DNA of 64,000 bases from Candidatus Cardinium sp. TP. GTDB lineage: Bacteria; Bacteroidota; Bacteroidia; Cytophagales; Amoebophilaceae. The position numbers were made by a program, and so were the translations under genes. The stretch spans positions 47,419 through 111,418 of the forward strand of contig NZ_JANAVR010000001.1 in assembly GCF_025215055.1 (NCBI RefSeq), given 5' to 3'. The notes beneath the pieces were generated by a model. That model saw only the letters and a list, made by a program, of their open reading frames with translations, searched no databases and was not told the origin of the DNA. Positions within the stretch are counted from its first letter, which is position 1, and every line of letters begins with the position of its first letter. Below, piece by piece: positions 18,407 to 28,501 of this stretch.

Positions 18407-20809
18407 ATGGCCCCAAATAATTATAAAGTTCAGCCAGATACGCCTAAAAAACCAGCGGCACGTAACCCATGGATATTGGATCAACGTACCAAAATAACCA
18501 TTGGATTTTTACTACAGGGGATCAGTATTTTTCTAGCATGTGCCTTCTGTTCGCATCTTATGCATAGCCATAAAGATCAGGCCATTATTGAATCTGCACG
18601 CACATTAGGGATCAAAGCATCTGGTATGGCCATCTGCAACTGGTTGGGTTTTGCAGGCGCTTTTGTAAGCTATTATTGTGTATATATGTGGTGGGGCATT
18701 ACTGCCTTTATCTTTTTGCCTGGCCTATTTTTAATCGGCCTCAAAATGATCACACAAAAAATTTGGCCGAACCTTTCCTTATTAAAAGTGATGATGGCCT
18801 CCATCTTTCTTGTATTATGGTCTAATGTTTTACTGGGCTATCTAGCCACCCTCTACCCGACCGCTACGCTGCTGACCAACCAGCTGGGAGGCGTTGGCTA
18901 TACGCTTGGTACCTGGTTTAAAGAACTGCTGGGCTATGGTACATTTATCTTGCTTTGTACTACTTTGATCATCTTTGCGGTCGTATGCTTGAATATTACC
19001 TCTTTACCGACCATACGCCTATTTGTAGGTAAAAAAGCCAAAAAAGATGCGGTATGCTTGGGTGATCAGGAAATGAATAGGAAGCCATTGGACGCGGAAA
19101 GTGGGGAACTCTCTAGTAAAAAAAAAACGAATCATAGCGCAACCACCACAGATGTCCATCATACCCACACGCCACCTGCTATAGAAGCTACAAAGAATGT
19201 TGACTTTGAAGTAGTGGCTCCACAGGTCCAAAATTTGCCACCAGCAGCCCCCCCTGCACCTCCCAGGCCCATGTCTTTACATCCTATTCGAAGCGAAAAC
19301 TACGACCCAACTTTAGACCTGTCTACCTACAAATATCCCGCTTTAAACCTATTGGAACGGTATGAACAAGCACAACTATCGGTTACACAAGAAGAATTGG
19401 AAATCAATAAAAACAATATTGTACAAACTTTACAAAACTTTAAAATCAATATAGCCAAGATTAAAGCTACAATTGGCCCTACGGTTACCCTCTATGAAAT
19501 CGTACCCGAAGCAGGCGTAAAAATTTCTAAGATTAAAAACCTAGAAGATGACATTGCCCTAAACCTGGCAGCACTAGGCATCCGCATCATTGCGCCCATA
19601 CCGGGCAAAGGGACCATTGGCATTGAAGTACCCAATAAAAATAGGGAGGTCGTACCGCTTCAGGAGGTACTCACCTCTGAAAAGTTTTTAAAAGGGAAAA
19701 TGGATTTACCTATTGTATTAGGCAAATCCATCTCCAATGAGCTGTTTATCGCAGACTTAGGCCGCATGCCGCATCTACTGATTGCAGGTGCTACCGGTCA
19801 AGGCAAATCGGTGGGGCTTAATGTGCTCCTGACCTCTTTGATTTATAAAAAACATCCCTCCCAATTAAAACTGGTATTGGTAGATCCTAAAAAGGTAGAA
19901 CTCTCATTGTATAATAAATTAGAGCGTCATTTTCTAGCGAAATTACCCATTAGTGAAGAACCCATTATTACAGAAACCAAAAAAGTAATCCATACCCTGA
20001 ATTCCTTATGCATTGAAATGGACCACCGCTACGAATTATTAAAGGAAGCCGGGACGCGTAATATTAAGGAATACAATCAGAAATTTATAAAAAGAATCTT
20101 GAATCCTCAAGAAGGTCATCGGTTTCTACCCTACATTGTATTGGTGATAGATGAATTTGCGGATATGATGATGACCGCAGGCAAGGAAATAGAAGTTCCC
20201 ATTGCACGGCTGGCCCAATTGGCACGTGCCATTGGCATTCATCTTGTATTGGCTACACAGCGGCCTTCTGTAAATGTGATTACAGGGATCATCAAGGCCA
20301 ATTTTCCGGTTAGGATTTCCTATAAAGTAAGTTCACGCATTGACTCTAGAACGATTCTAGATGCCAGTGGTGCGGAACAACTGGTCGGCAATGGGGATAT
20401 GTTGCTCTCCATGAACTCTGATATCATTCGGTTACAAACGCCTTTTTTAGATACCGCAGAAGTGGAACGGGTCTGTAGCTATATTGGGGCGCAACAAGGC
20501 TACCCATCTGCCTATCTATTACCTACTTATGATGAGGAAGACAAAGAAGATAACACAACCGTAGATCTGCAATCAACCGATCCCTTATTTGAAGAAGCAG
20601 CCAGATTGATTGTATTGCATCAACAAGGCAGCACTTCCCTGATCCAACGCAAACTGAAGCTGGGCTATAACCGTTCTGGAAGACTTATAGATCAATTAGA
20701 AGCGGCAGGCATTGTAGGGCCCTTTGAAGGCAGTAAAGCAAGAGACGTATTGGTATCAGATGAAGCTGGTTTAAATGAAATCTTAGAGAGATTGCAGCAA
20801 AAAGGCTGA
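18407..20809 (+). CDS. ftsK: DNA translocase FtsK
   Basis: FtsK is a septal membrane-anchored motor that pumps chromosomal DNA and helps resolve dimers at division. Four hydrophobic segments occupy residues ~25-205 and a Pro/His-rich linker follows. The motor domain carries Walker A GATGQGKSVGLN near residue 461 and Walker B LVIDEFADMMM near 580, with the RecA-like arm ATQRPSVNVITG. A winged-helix gamma domain ends the protein (SLIQRKLKLGYNRSGRLIDQLE). At 800 residues the protein has the usual Bacteroidota length. No XerC/D gene lies in this window. Confidence 0.96.
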   Translation: MAPNNYKVQPDTPKKPAARNPWILDQRTKITIGFLLQGISIFLACAFCSHLMHSHKDQAIIESARTLGIKASGMAICNWLGFAGAFVSYYCVYMWWGITAFIFLPGLFLIGLKMITQKIWPNLSLLKVMMASIFLVLWSNVLLGYLATLYPTATLLTNQLGGVGYTLGTWFKELLGYGTFILLCTTLIIFAVVCLNITSLPTIRLFVGKKAKKDAVCLGDQEMNRKPLDAESGELSSKKKTNHSATTTDVHHTHTPPAIEATKNVDFEVVAPQVQNLPPAAPPAPPRPMSLHPIRSENYDPTLDLSTYKYPALNLLERYEQAQLSVTQEELEINKNNIVQTLQNFKINIAKIKATIGPTVTLYEIVPEAGVKISKIKNLEDDIALNLAALGIRIIAPIPGKGTIGIEVPNKNREVVPLQEVLTSEKFLKGKMDLPIVLGKSISNELFIADLGRMPHLLIAGATGQGKSVGLNVLLTSLIYKKHPSQLKLVLVDPKKVELSLYNKLERHFLAKLPISEEPIITETKKVIHTLNSLCIEMDHRYELLKEAGTRNIKEYNQKFIKRILNPQEGHRFLPYIVLVIDEFADMMMTAGKEIEVPIARLAQLARAIGIHLVLATQRPSVNVITGIIKANFPVRISYKVSSRIDSRTILDASGAEQLVGNGDMLLSMNSDIIRLQTPFLDTAEVERVCSYIGAQQGYPSAYLLPTYDEEDKEDNTTVDLQSTDPLFEEAARLIVLHQQGSTSLIQRKLKLGYNRSGRLIDQLEAAGIVGPFEGSKARDVLVSDEAGLNEILERLQQKG

Positions 20810-20981
20810 AATCCATACACCAATCAAGAAGATAATTTTGATAAATATATTTTTTATAGTAGATGTCAAGACATATTAATATTTTTGTGCATTAAGCCGT
20901 ACAGCCATTTATTTAAATCCGTTCAACCTACTATTATGAGCAATATCCTATTAAAAAACCTATCCTCATCTAAGGTCTGTT

Positions 20982-21872
20982 ATGCTATATGCTTGTGCTT
21001 ACTATATATCTGTTTTTCAAACTGCAGCCTATAGAAACTTTATGCACGGAAATGATATACCAACACGATGCAATGCAGCCACAAACCATGCTCAGGAAAC
21101 TTCTTTAACTATTGAAAAGAATAACACCATGTTAGTATGTTTTGATGTTGATTATTCTATACTAGAGGGGCATATGCATAATGCACTAACAGTAATAGGC
21201 AGATGTAAACCTTACGCGTCAGATAATGGCCTTTGGGTAATCGAAAAGGGTCAGATACAACTACAAGATGATGGAGCGCAAACTAATCCAAAATATAATC
21301 CAGATCATGTGAAAAACATGGCTGAACTCTTGTTCTTGTTTAACAAGATTCCGATCCGTGATCAAGAGGGTCTAAAAAGCCTTATTGCTAAGTTATTGGA
21401 TGAAGGACACCAGGTTGTTATTACCACTTTTAGCAGCTACCCTGATTCAATAAAGGTACTCCTACAACAATTAGGACTTGAGCAAGAACAAATAAACCGT
21501 ATACCTATAATAGGGGACTTACCTAAAATGGATTTCAAGGACCCTAATCGTAAAATGGAACACATAGAAAAAGCTAAGGCGTCAACTGGTATAAGTTGTA
21601 ATAGTAATGTCATACTAGTAGATGATAGCAAGGATAATATTAACGCAACAGTGAAAAAAGGTGTTACAGGTATCGATGTAGGCGATAACTTCTCGTGGAT
21701 TCAAATAGAAAACGAAGCAAATAATTTAGTCGCTTCACTTGATGCACAATGCCATGACCAAATGCCTACCACTTCACGCAATGAAGATGATCAGAAAACT
21801 CCGGGGACGCAATCAGGAGACAAGTTGAGTAACCTATGGCAGGCGCTTGAGTTCACCACATGTCTACTCTAG
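20982..21872 (+). CDS. HAD-like protein, probable frameshifted lipoprotein leader
   Basis: The core resembles a HAD-superfamily phosphatase. Motif I is FDVDYSIL (D55, D57), motif II is VVITTFSS (T148/T149), a Lys follows at 182-191, and motif IV is VILVDDSKDN (D214, D215). The last ~50 residues are polar and low-complexity. The start in this frame gives a poor leader. In the neighbouring frame an ATG at 20936 encodes a good lipoprotein signal (KVCYAICLCLLYICFSNC) that ends at a TAG at 21032. A one-base shift would join this leader to RNFMHGNDIP. The substrate is unknown; an exported effector-like role is inferred. Convergent with tsaD, 22 bases apart. Confidence 0.55.
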   Translation: MLYACAYYISVFQTAAYRNFMHGNDIPTRCNAATNHAQETSLTIEKNNTMLVCFDVDYSILEGHMHNALTVIGRCKPYASDNGLWVIEKGQIQLQDDGAQTNPKYNPDHVKNMAELLFLFNKIPIRDQEGLKSLIAKLLDEGHQVVITTFSSYPDSIKVLLQQLGLEQEQINRIPIIGDLPKMDFKDPNRKMEHIEKAKASTGISCNSNVILVDDSKDNINATVKKGVTGIDVGDNFSWIQIENEANNLVASLDAQCHDQMPTTSRNEDDQKTPGTQSGDKLSNLWQALEFTTCLL

Positions 21873-21894
21873 GTATAAGTAACACAAAAACGCC

Positions 21895-22899
21895 TTATCC
21901 AATTGGATACCTAGGCAACGATTTAATACTCAAATCAGCAAATTCATTCAACTGATATTTATAATAAGCCGCTATAGCTACCATAGCAGCATTATCTGTA
22001 CAATAGGGCATAGCGGGTATAAAAATATGCCAATGGTGTTGCTGTGCCAGCGTCTTGAGCTGCTGCCGCAAATAGCTATTGGCGGCTACCCCTCCAGCCA
22101 ATGCAACGGTGGCAATACCACTCTTTTGAGCCGCCTTGGTGAATTTATCCAATAACATACGCACCAGAATAGCTTGAATGCTGGCACAGATATCGGCCCG
22201 ATGGGCCAACAGAAATTCAGGTGTCTGCTTGCGCATAAACAGCGCAAAAGCGGTTTTGATGCCGCTAAATGAAAAATCAAACCCGGGCATATGGGTAGCT
22301 GGAAAAGCAAATGCTTGGGGATTACCTCCTTGGGCATAGTGATCTATTAAAGGACCGCCTGGATAACCTAGCCCCATTAAACTGGCTATCTTATCAAAGG
22401 CCTCTCCTACAGCATCATCTTGGGTCTCTCCTAAAACCTCCATAGAGAAATAATCTTGCACTAAGATAATTTGTGTATGCCCCCCACTAACGGTCAAACA
22501 GAGAAAAGGGAACGTGGGCTTAGGATCATCAATAAAATTAGCCAATACATGTGCTTGAATATGATGGACAGCTATAAGCGGTATACCCAGCGAAAAAGCA
22601 AATGATTTGGCAAAACAGCTGCCTACCAAAAGTGGACCCAATAACCCTGGACCTTGTGTAAACCCAACGCCATCTAATGCACACTTTTGTATGGCGGCCG
22701 CTTCAAGGGCAGCGGTTACCACAGGAATCATATTGGTTTCATGTGCCCTTGCTGCGAGTTCTGGAACCACACCACCATATTTTTGATGCATCAACTGGCT
22801 CATGACTACATTGCTAACTATCTTGCCACCACGGATTACAGCAGCAGCGGTTTCGTCGCAAGACGATTCAATACCCAAAATGGTTAATGGATGGTTCAT
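21895..22899 (-). CDS. tsaD: tRNA N6-threonylcarbamoyladenosine transferase TsaD
   Basis: TsaD transfers threonylcarbamoyl to A37 of ANN-decoding tRNAs, acting with TsaB, TsaC and TsaE. The start was set at the methionine of MNHPLTILGIESSCDETAAA, the usual N-terminus; a 16-codon extension to 22947 looks artefactual. The metal-binding AVHHIQAHV (His pair) and the late MPYCTDNAAMVA (Asp) are present, as are GGVVPELAARAHETN and LTVSGGHTQI. At 334 residues it has normal length. It lies alone and convergent with the HAD-like gene. Confidence 0.95.
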   Translation of the reverse strand: MNHPLTILGIESSCDETAAAVIRGGKIVSNVVMSQLMHQKYGGVVPELAARAHETNMIPVVTAALEAAAIQKCALDGVGFTQGPGLLGPLLVGSCFAKSFAFSLGIPLIAVHHIQAHVLANFIDDPKPTFPFLCLTVSGGHTQIILVQDYFSMEVLGETQDDAVGEAFDKIASLMGLGYPGGPLIDHYAQGGNPQAFAFPATHMPGFDFSFSGIKTAFALFMRKQTPEFLLAHRADICASIQAILVRMLLDKFTKAAQKSGIATVALAGGVAANSYLRQQLKTLAQQHHWHIFIPAMPYCTDNAAMVAIAAYYKYQLNEFADLSIKSLPRYPIG

Positions 22900-23126
22900 T
22901 TGAACAGATATGACCTGGTTTTTTGATGCATCCCCCAACTGCAGCATCTATATAATGGAGGGATTGCAACTGATGAATGTTATAGACTACTGCTAATATA
23001 AATAGAATAGAGCAATCTACTACAGCGCTCTATGTAATCTTATAGCTTTAGTGGCCCACACGCTATACAAACCAAACCATTGCGCATGTGTACATCACCT
23101 TTTCACCTCCCGCAGTAAAGCCATCC

Positions 23127-23735
23127 TTATACCGGTTTCCGCCCATCTGTTTTTTTATCTATTTCATGTGTTTTTAACTCGAATTTTGTAACGAAACCTT
23201 TACTACAGGTAGGACACACGTACGATTTGTCTCCTCTGTGTCTTTTTTCATGGCGGATTAAGTTGCTTTTTTGCAAAAATATTCTACTGCATACACCACA
23301 TTCGTACTGCTTTTTTCTTGTGTGCGTATTTTGATGTCTTAGGAAGTTACTAGAATCATTGAATGTCTTACCACAAGTCGAACATGCAAACCGGCATCCT
23401 TCAGTACGTTTTTGGTTGCATGTGCGCAAATAATTTTTATGCCCCAAACTTTTACCACATAACCCATACGTGTCCCGTTTTTTTTCTGTTGGCCTCTTTT
23501 GATAAAATGAGTGATTGGAATGGAGCGTTTCTAATTCTGGAAGCGCCATATAACCTAATTCGGTCACTCCCTCTTGAGTCGATTGAGCTGGATCAGGTAG
23601 CGCTGTACCGTCAACTATATATGCTAAACCTTCAACCAGATATTGACCAGATGAATCAATGGTAATTGCACTAGCGATTGCCGTCATATCTACCGCTGCC
23701 AAGTCTGGTGGATACCCTACTGAATCTTGAAGCAT
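23127..23735 (-). CDS. Tandem C2H2 zinc-finger protein
   Basis: Residues ~90-200 form a tandem array of classical C2H2 zinc fingers as in eukaryotic transcription factors. Two fingers are fully canonical (C-x2-C-x12-H-x3-H): C118/C121/H134/H138 and C146/C149/H162/H166, with the typical hydrophobic F and L positions. A fourth unit has C174/C177/H190 but Lys at 194 in place of the last His. A first unit at ~90-110 is degenerate. Linkers TRKKQ and RGDKS sit where eukaryotic fingers have TGEKP. Residues 1-85 are acidic and unrecognised. This is unlike the single-finger bacterial Ros/MucR proteins. A host-nucleus effector or a gene taken from a host is inferred. An upstream frame continues it across one TAG. 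Confidence 0.8.
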   Translation of the reverse strand: MLQDSVGYPPDLAAVDMTAIASAITIDSSGQYLVEGLAYIVDGTALPDPAQSTQEGVTELGYMALPELETLHSNHSFYQKRPTEKKRDTYGLCGKSLGHKNYLRTCNQKRTEGCRFACSTCGKTFNDSSNFLRHQNTHTRKKQYECGVCSRIFLQKSNLIRHEKRHRGDKSYVCPTCSKGFVTKFELKTHEIDKKTDGRKPV

Positions 23736-23747
23736 AGATCCACATTC

Positions 23748-23999
23748 CTACGGACTGCCTACATACAATGCAGCATAGCCTTCGTGCACTGCACTAGCAC
23801 CACAACCTGCCTTCACCGCCATAGTATCGTTGTGGTTCAACCTGACGATGGTACTACAGCCGTATATACAACGTACTAAAAACAGATAGCAAAAAAGAAC
23901 ATAAATCCTATTGTTTAAATTTATATTTATGTATATTCCAATAATTTTTTTATTCAAACAACTTGTTGGTTTAAATAGCTGTTCCAAGCCAACATACAA
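23748..23999 (-). pseudogene. Leader segment upstream of, and in frame with, the zinc-finger gene
   Basis: This 83-codon frame is in the same reading frame as the zinc-finger gene and is separated from its ATG by one TAG (23748-23750) plus four codons. It contains a lipoprotein-like signal near residues 30-48 (RIYVLFCYLFLVRCIYGC). It may be the original N-terminus of the zinc-finger protein, cut off by a nonsense mutation, or a separate small leader. No family is recognised. Confidence 0.4.
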
Positions 24000-24237
24000 C
24001 GATAGCCATCAGCTACACTTTCCTTGATAAGAAATCAAAAAAAATCTACAAAATTTATTGAATAGCGCATTAGTATAGTATGACTATACCACCCTTCAAT
24101 AATCATTTGAACAAATCGTAGCAAGGTGGTATGGATTGATGTTGGGTTTAAGTAGCTTTTTTTGGCAAAATTCCCAATAGTGTATTATATTGCACCTTAA
24201 CCAACTATAGAAGCTATTATTATAACGAAGCGTACGA

Positions 24238-25341
24238 ATGAAGACTTCTTTTTCAGCTAAAAAACAGGATAGAATTGGTTCAGCTATAGGTGCTGTTCGG
24301 GATTGGGTAAGTTCTGTTTTTTTTGCCGCTATGGCAGCTGCCTTCATTCGTTGGATGGTGATCGGGTTATACGTGATCCCTTCTGGTTCTATGGAGCCCA
24401 CGCTTTTGACTGGAGATTTTGTATTGGTCAGTAAGATCCACTATGGTGCCCGGACACCCGCTACACCATTGCAACTTCCCATTACCCATCAAACCATTCC
24501 AGGTACAACGATTCCTTCTTACCTTGACTGGATTCAATTGCCTGCCTATCGTTTGCCTGGGTTGAGTAAAGTAAAACGCAATGATATTATTGTTTTTAAT
24601 ACTCCAGTAGGTCATGAGCCTCCTGATTTACGCGCGTATTGGATCAAACGTTGCATCGCACTGCCTGGTGACTTAGTGCATATAATGCATAAGCAACTTT
24701 ATGTTAACCAGGAACCAGCAGATCCAGCAAATAGAACGCAATATTGCTATTTTATGAAAACCAAGCGAATCTTAACGGCTACTTTTTTTGAAAAAAATGA
24801 CATTAAAAATCCTATACGCAGTACGGTTCCGGGGCGTGAAGGCTATACAATTTATACTACACCAGAAAAAGTGAAGCAACTTACTACGATCTTGCCTACT
24901 TGTATTCAATCTGTAAACCCAGTAGAAGAGGAAGGGGAGCTGCGGTCCAGTGTCTATCCATTTAATCCTGCCTTAGGGTGGACCAAGGATAATTTTGGCC
25001 CCCTTCGGGTGCCAAGTAAGGGCATGGTGCTGCAGATGGACGCACAAAATATTATATTGTATGGTCCTACCATACAAAGATTTGAAGGGAAAAAAAATAT
25101 TCGGTTTACGAAAACCGCATGTTGGATAGATGGTCAGGAGGTAGCACACTATACATTTTGTAAGAATTATTATTTTGCGATGGGAGACAATCGTGACCAA
25201 TCTGGTGACTCTAGATTCATTGGGTTTATTCCAGAAGATCATATTGTGGGTAAGGCGGTGATGGTGTTGTTGTCTTCAGATAGGAATCAATCGTTTTTTA
25301 GCGGTATCCGTTGGAATAGGTTACTCCACATGGTAAATTAG
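24238..25341 (+). CDS. lepB: Signal peptidase I
   Basis: The enzyme removes signal peptides from Sec- and Tat-exported proteins at the outer face of the inner membrane. One membrane segment spans residues ~22-46. The catalytic Ser51 lies in IPSGSMEPTL. The general-base Lys is K137 in YWIKRCIALPGD. The C-terminal box is MGDNRDQSGDSRFIGFI. A long insert around residues 165-290 is typical of the Bacteroidota enzyme, hence 367 residues against ~320 in E. coli. It is followed after eight bases by rnpB on the same strand. Confidence 0.95.
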   Translation: MKTSFSAKKQDRIGSAIGAVRDWVSSVFFAAMAAAFIRWMVIGLYVIPSGSMEPTLLTGDFVLVSKIHYGARTPATPLQLPITHQTIPGTTIPSYLDWIQLPAYRLPGLSKVKRNDIIVFNTPVGHEPPDLRAYWIKRCIALPGDLVHIMHKQLYVNQEPADPANRTQYCYFMKTKRILTATFFEKNDIKNPIRSTVPGREGYTIYTTPEKVKQLTTILPTCIQSVNPVEEEGELRSSVYPFNPALGWTKDNFGPLRVPSKGMVLQMDAQNIILYGPTIQRFEGKKNIRFTKTACWIDGQEVAHYTFCKNYYFAMGDNRDQSGDSRFIGFIPEDHIVGKAVMVLLSSDRNQSFFSGIRWNRLLHMVN

Positions 25342-25349
25342 AAATTAGA

Positions 25350-25738
25350 AAAACAAGCTGGCTTGTCGCTTTGGCGATTAAAGGCTAAAGAGGAAAGTCC
25401 GGGCAATGCAGAGCACCCTACTTCCTAACGGGAAGGCATATCTTTCATATGACAGCAAGTGCCACAGAAAACAAACCGCCCGCTTCAATTAAATGAAGAG
25501 GGTAAGGGTGAAAAGGTGAGGTAAGGGCTCACCGCTCTATGGGTGACCATAGAGGCAGGGTAAACCTTAGGGATTGCAAGGCCAAATAGCCATGTCTACG
25601 CAATGGCGTAATGGGCTGCTCGTTCATTTTTAAGACATGTGGGTGGGCCGCTAGAAGTTATAAGTGATTATAACTCCAGATAAATGACAAGCAGTGCGCT
25701 GTAGCGCACTACAGAACCCGGCTTATAGGCTTGTTTTT
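25350..25738 (+). ncRNA. rnpB: RNase P RNA (bacterial class A)
   Basis: This is the catalytic RNA of RNase P, which cleaves 5' leaders from pre-tRNA. Universal elements are visible in order: GAGGAAAGTCCGGGC near 25392, ACAGAAAACAAACCGCC near 25464, GGTAAGGGTGAAAAGGTG near 25501, GATAAATGAC near 25679, and ACAGAACCCGGCTTA near 25711. The ends pair as P1 (AAACAAGC near the 5' end with GGCTTGTTT at the 3' end), and a T run follows. The boundaries are therefore good to a few bases. Its protein partner is rnpA at 52571. Confidence 0.95.
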
Positions 25739-25764
25739 CTTTATTGATCCATATATTTTTAAAT

Positions 25765-27237
25765 ATGACGTCTGCACCTAAAAGAGTATCTGATTTTTCT
25801 GCTTGGTATAATGCATTAGTCGTCCGTGCAGGTCTGGCAGAAAATGCTTCTGTACGGGGTTGTATGGTTATTAAGCCTTATGGTTATGCCATTTGGGAAA
25901 GTTTACAAACAATTTTTGATAGGGCTTTTAAGGAGACAGGCCATGTAAATGGTTACTTTCCTCTCCTGATTCCAAAGTCTTACCTGAGCAAGGAGGCCGG
26001 CCATGTGGCAGGCTTTGCCAAAGAATGTGCGGTTGTAACCCATTATCGTTTAAAGATGGCCGAAGATGGCCAAGGTGTGGTGGTCGACCCTGCGGCTAAG
26101 TTAGAGGAGGAGCTTATTGTACGCCCTACTTCAGAGGCGGTTATATGGAGCACCTACAAAAACTGGATTCAATCCTATAGGGATCTACCTATTTTACTGA
26201 ATCAGTGGTGCAATGTAGTACGCTGGGAGATGCGTACAAGGCTCTTTTTACGTACCACAGAGTTTTTATGGCAAGAGGGCCATACGGCCCATGCTACGCA
26301 GGAAGAGGCTGAAAAAGAGGTTTTACAAATGTTACATTTGTATGAACGCATCGTTAGAGACTATATAGCGATCCCTTTGATCAAAGGGATAAAAACAGAA
26401 AGCGAGCGTTTTGCTGGGGCGGAAACAACCTATACCATTGAAGCGCTGATGCAGGATGGGAAAGCACTGCAAGCTGGTACCGCGCATTACCTAGGGCAAC
26501 GGTTTGCGAAAGCCTTTGAGGTAACTTTTACCAATCAGGCGGGTATACGTGATTATGTATGGGGTACTTCTTGGGGCATTACTACACGGTTAATGGGTGC
26601 ATTGATTATGATCCATTCGGATGACGATGGCTTAGTATTGCCGCCTAAAATTGCCCCTATACAGGTGGTGATGGTGCCGATTTATAAAACAGAGCACGAA
26701 CGTACAGCCGTAATAGCCCAATTAGCTGCTTTGCAAAAACAATTAAACAGCCAAGGGGTACGTGTCAAGCTAGATGATAGGGATACCCGTAAGCCAGGGT
26801 ATAAGTTTGCGGAATATGAAGAAAAGGGGGTGCCGATTCGTGTAGCCTTAGGGCCTCTTGATTTGCAAAACCATACAGTGGAATTGGCACGTAGGGATAC
26901 CAAAGAAAAATGCACAATTCCTATGGGCGATTTGTCCCAACAAGTTGCGGATTGGTTGGAAATGATTCAGGCGCATATCTACGAACGGGCACTTTCCTTG
27001 CAGCAACAACGTACCCTACTGGTGGATGATTATGCTACTTTTAAAAAGCTGATGGCTACTAAAGGCGGGTTTTTACTGGCCCATTGGGATGGGACTACCG
27101 AAACAGAAGCAAAAATTAAAGCGGAAACCAAGGCCACGATCCGTTGCATCCCATTAGATGGAGATAGAACACCTGGCTATTGTATCTATTCAGGTAAACC
27201 CTCCAAAAGACGCGTCGTTTTTGCGCAGGCCTATTGA
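25765..27237 (+). CDS. proS: Prolyl-tRNA synthetase (archaeal/eukaryotic-type)
   Basis: This class II enzyme charges tRNA-Pro. The start was set at the ATG of [19 protein letters not shown] (25765). The core contains [10 protein letters not shown] (motif 2 region), [24 protein letters not shown], and [24 protein letters not shown] (motif 3 region). The HGTP anticodon domain and the C-terminal domain of the short ProS type follow. There is no editing INS domain, as expected for this class, and 491 residues is normal. The next gene starts immediately after the stop. Confidence 0.95.
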   Translation: MTSAPKRVSDFSAWYNALVVRAGLAENASVRGCMVIKPYGYAIWESLQTIFDRAFKETGHVNGYFPLLIPKSYLSKEAGHVAGFAKECAVVTHYRLKMAEDGQGVVVDPAAKLEEELIVRPTSEAVIWSTYKNWIQSYRDLPILLNQWCNVVRWEMRTRLFLRTTEFLWQEGHTAHATQEEAEKEVLQMLHLYERIVRDYIAIPLIKGIKTESERFAGAETTYTIEALMQDGKALQAGTAHYLGQRFAKAFEVTFTNQAGIRDYVWGTSWGITTRLMGALIMIHSDDDGLVLPPKIAPIQVVMVPIYKTEHERTAVIAQLAALQKQLNSQGVRVKLDDRDTRKPGYKFAEYEEKGVPIRVALGPLDLQNHTVELARRDTKEKCTIPMGDLSQQVADWLEMIQAHIYERALSLQQQRTLLVDDYATFKKLMATKGGFLLAHWDGTTETEAKIKAETKATIRCIPLDGDRTPGYCIYSGKPSKRRVVFAQAY

Positions 27238-27239
27238 TC

Positions 27240-28469
27240 ATGTGCTCTTTTCAGACCATTTCTTGGATTGCCTTTATGGCCAACCGAGTGCGGCAACGGA
27301 ATAGGCGGGCTTTTTCTGCTTCCATAGATACCATCGTAACGTTAAGCATTACGATAGGTACTGCTACTATATTGATTGCTGCAATGGTGATGTTGGGCTT
27401 TCAAAAAGCAATTAAAAAAAAACTAACTGCTTTTACTGGAGACTTTGAAATTACGAAATATAGTGGTGCCCAGAACCCTTACGCACCTACATCTGTACAT
27501 GCTGCACAAGTGTGTCGTTTGATGGCTGATTTACCTGATGCGATTGAAAGCGTCACCCCATTTATCCAAAAGCCTATGCTGATCCATACAAGGGTAGGTG
27601 TAGCGGGCGTCTTATGCAAAGGCATCGATCCTAAAACATTGTCAGACTACCTCATCGCAGGTAGGTTGCCTGATCTTACCCAGAGTAAGCATCAAAATGA
27701 ATGGTGTATTAGCCATCATTTGGCCCAAAAACATGCGCTTAAGCTAGGCGATAGCGTAGTGGTCCATACGGTAGATCCCAACGCACGCTACCGGAAGTTA
27801 AAGGTGGTGGGCCTCTATCGCACTTATTTAAGTGCGATAGATGAACATTTGGCTTTTTGTGACAGGCGTCTGATGCAGCGGTTAAACAATTGGTCTTCAG
27901 AAACCGTCAATGGCTATGCGATCTTTTTGAAGGACCATGTGTCCGCTACAAAAGCATTGCGAACGACTATTTTAGGGCGTATAGACGACGACTTGCGCCT
28001 GATAAGCACCCAACAGAAGTATAGTAGTTTGTATGATTGGCTGGCTATTATTCAAAAGAATACGACTATTTTTATTGTTTTTATACTATTGGTAGCGGGA
28101 TGCACGATGGTAGCTACTGTTATGATTCAACTTATGGAGCGTAGCTATATGGTAGGGGTATTGAAAGTTTTGGGTGCCTATGATGGGCAGGTAGATGCGA
28201 TTTTGCTCTATAATAGTTTACGGACCCTCTGTTTGGGTATGGTATATGGCAACATCTTAGGTATAGGATCTGGTTTTTTACAAGCACACTATAGGTATGT
28301 TACACTTGAACCAGCGCTCTATTACATGCGTTATGTACCTGTTTATACCCATTGGACGGTTCTTGTAATCCCGAACCTACTGATACTCGGCAGCCTCTCT
28401 GCTGCGTTATACCTTGCGATACAGCTGTTAAGGCAGAAAAGGCTTATAGAGGCGTTACAGGAAGGGTAG
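27240..28469 (+). CDS. LolC/LolE-like ABC transporter permease
   Basis: This is an FtsX/MacB-type permease like LolC/LolE, which extract lipoproteins from the inner membrane for transport to the outer membrane. It has one N-terminal membrane segment (IVTLSITIGTATILIAAMVML), a periplasmic domain to about residue 270, and three C-terminal segments. The motif VATVMIQLMERSYMVGVLKVLGA is typical of this permease family. Its start lies 3 bases after the proS stop; the ATG at 27240 was preferred over a TTG at 27234. The partner ATPase (LolD) is not adjacent. R1-d follows. Confidence 0.8.
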   Translation: MCSFQTISWIAFMANRVRQRNRRAFSASIDTIVTLSITIGTATILIAAMVMLGFQKAIKKKLTAFTGDFEITKYSGAQNPYAPTSVHAAQVCRLMADLPDAIESVTPFIQKPMLIHTRVGVAGVLCKGIDPKTLSDYLIAGRLPDLTQSKHQNEWCISHHLAQKHALKLGDSVVVHTVDPNARYRKLKVVGLYRTYLSAIDEHLAFCDRRLMQRLNNWSSETVNGYAIFLKDHVSATKALRTTILGRIDDDLRLISTQQKYSSLYDWLAIIQKNTTIFIVFILLVAGCTMVATVMIQLMERSYMVGVLKVLGAYDGQVDAILLYNSLRTLCLGMVYGNILGIGSGFLQAHYRYVTLEPALYYMRYVPVYTHWTVLVIPNLLILGSLSAALYLAIQLLRQKRLIEALQEG

Positions 28470-28501
28470 GTCCCTAACATCGCCAATCAAAACGACACTA
28501 A

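Noticed and set aside
22899..22947. A 16-codon N-terminal extension of TsaD
   Set aside because: TsaD proteins start close to the LGIESSCDET motif; the extension has no family similarity.
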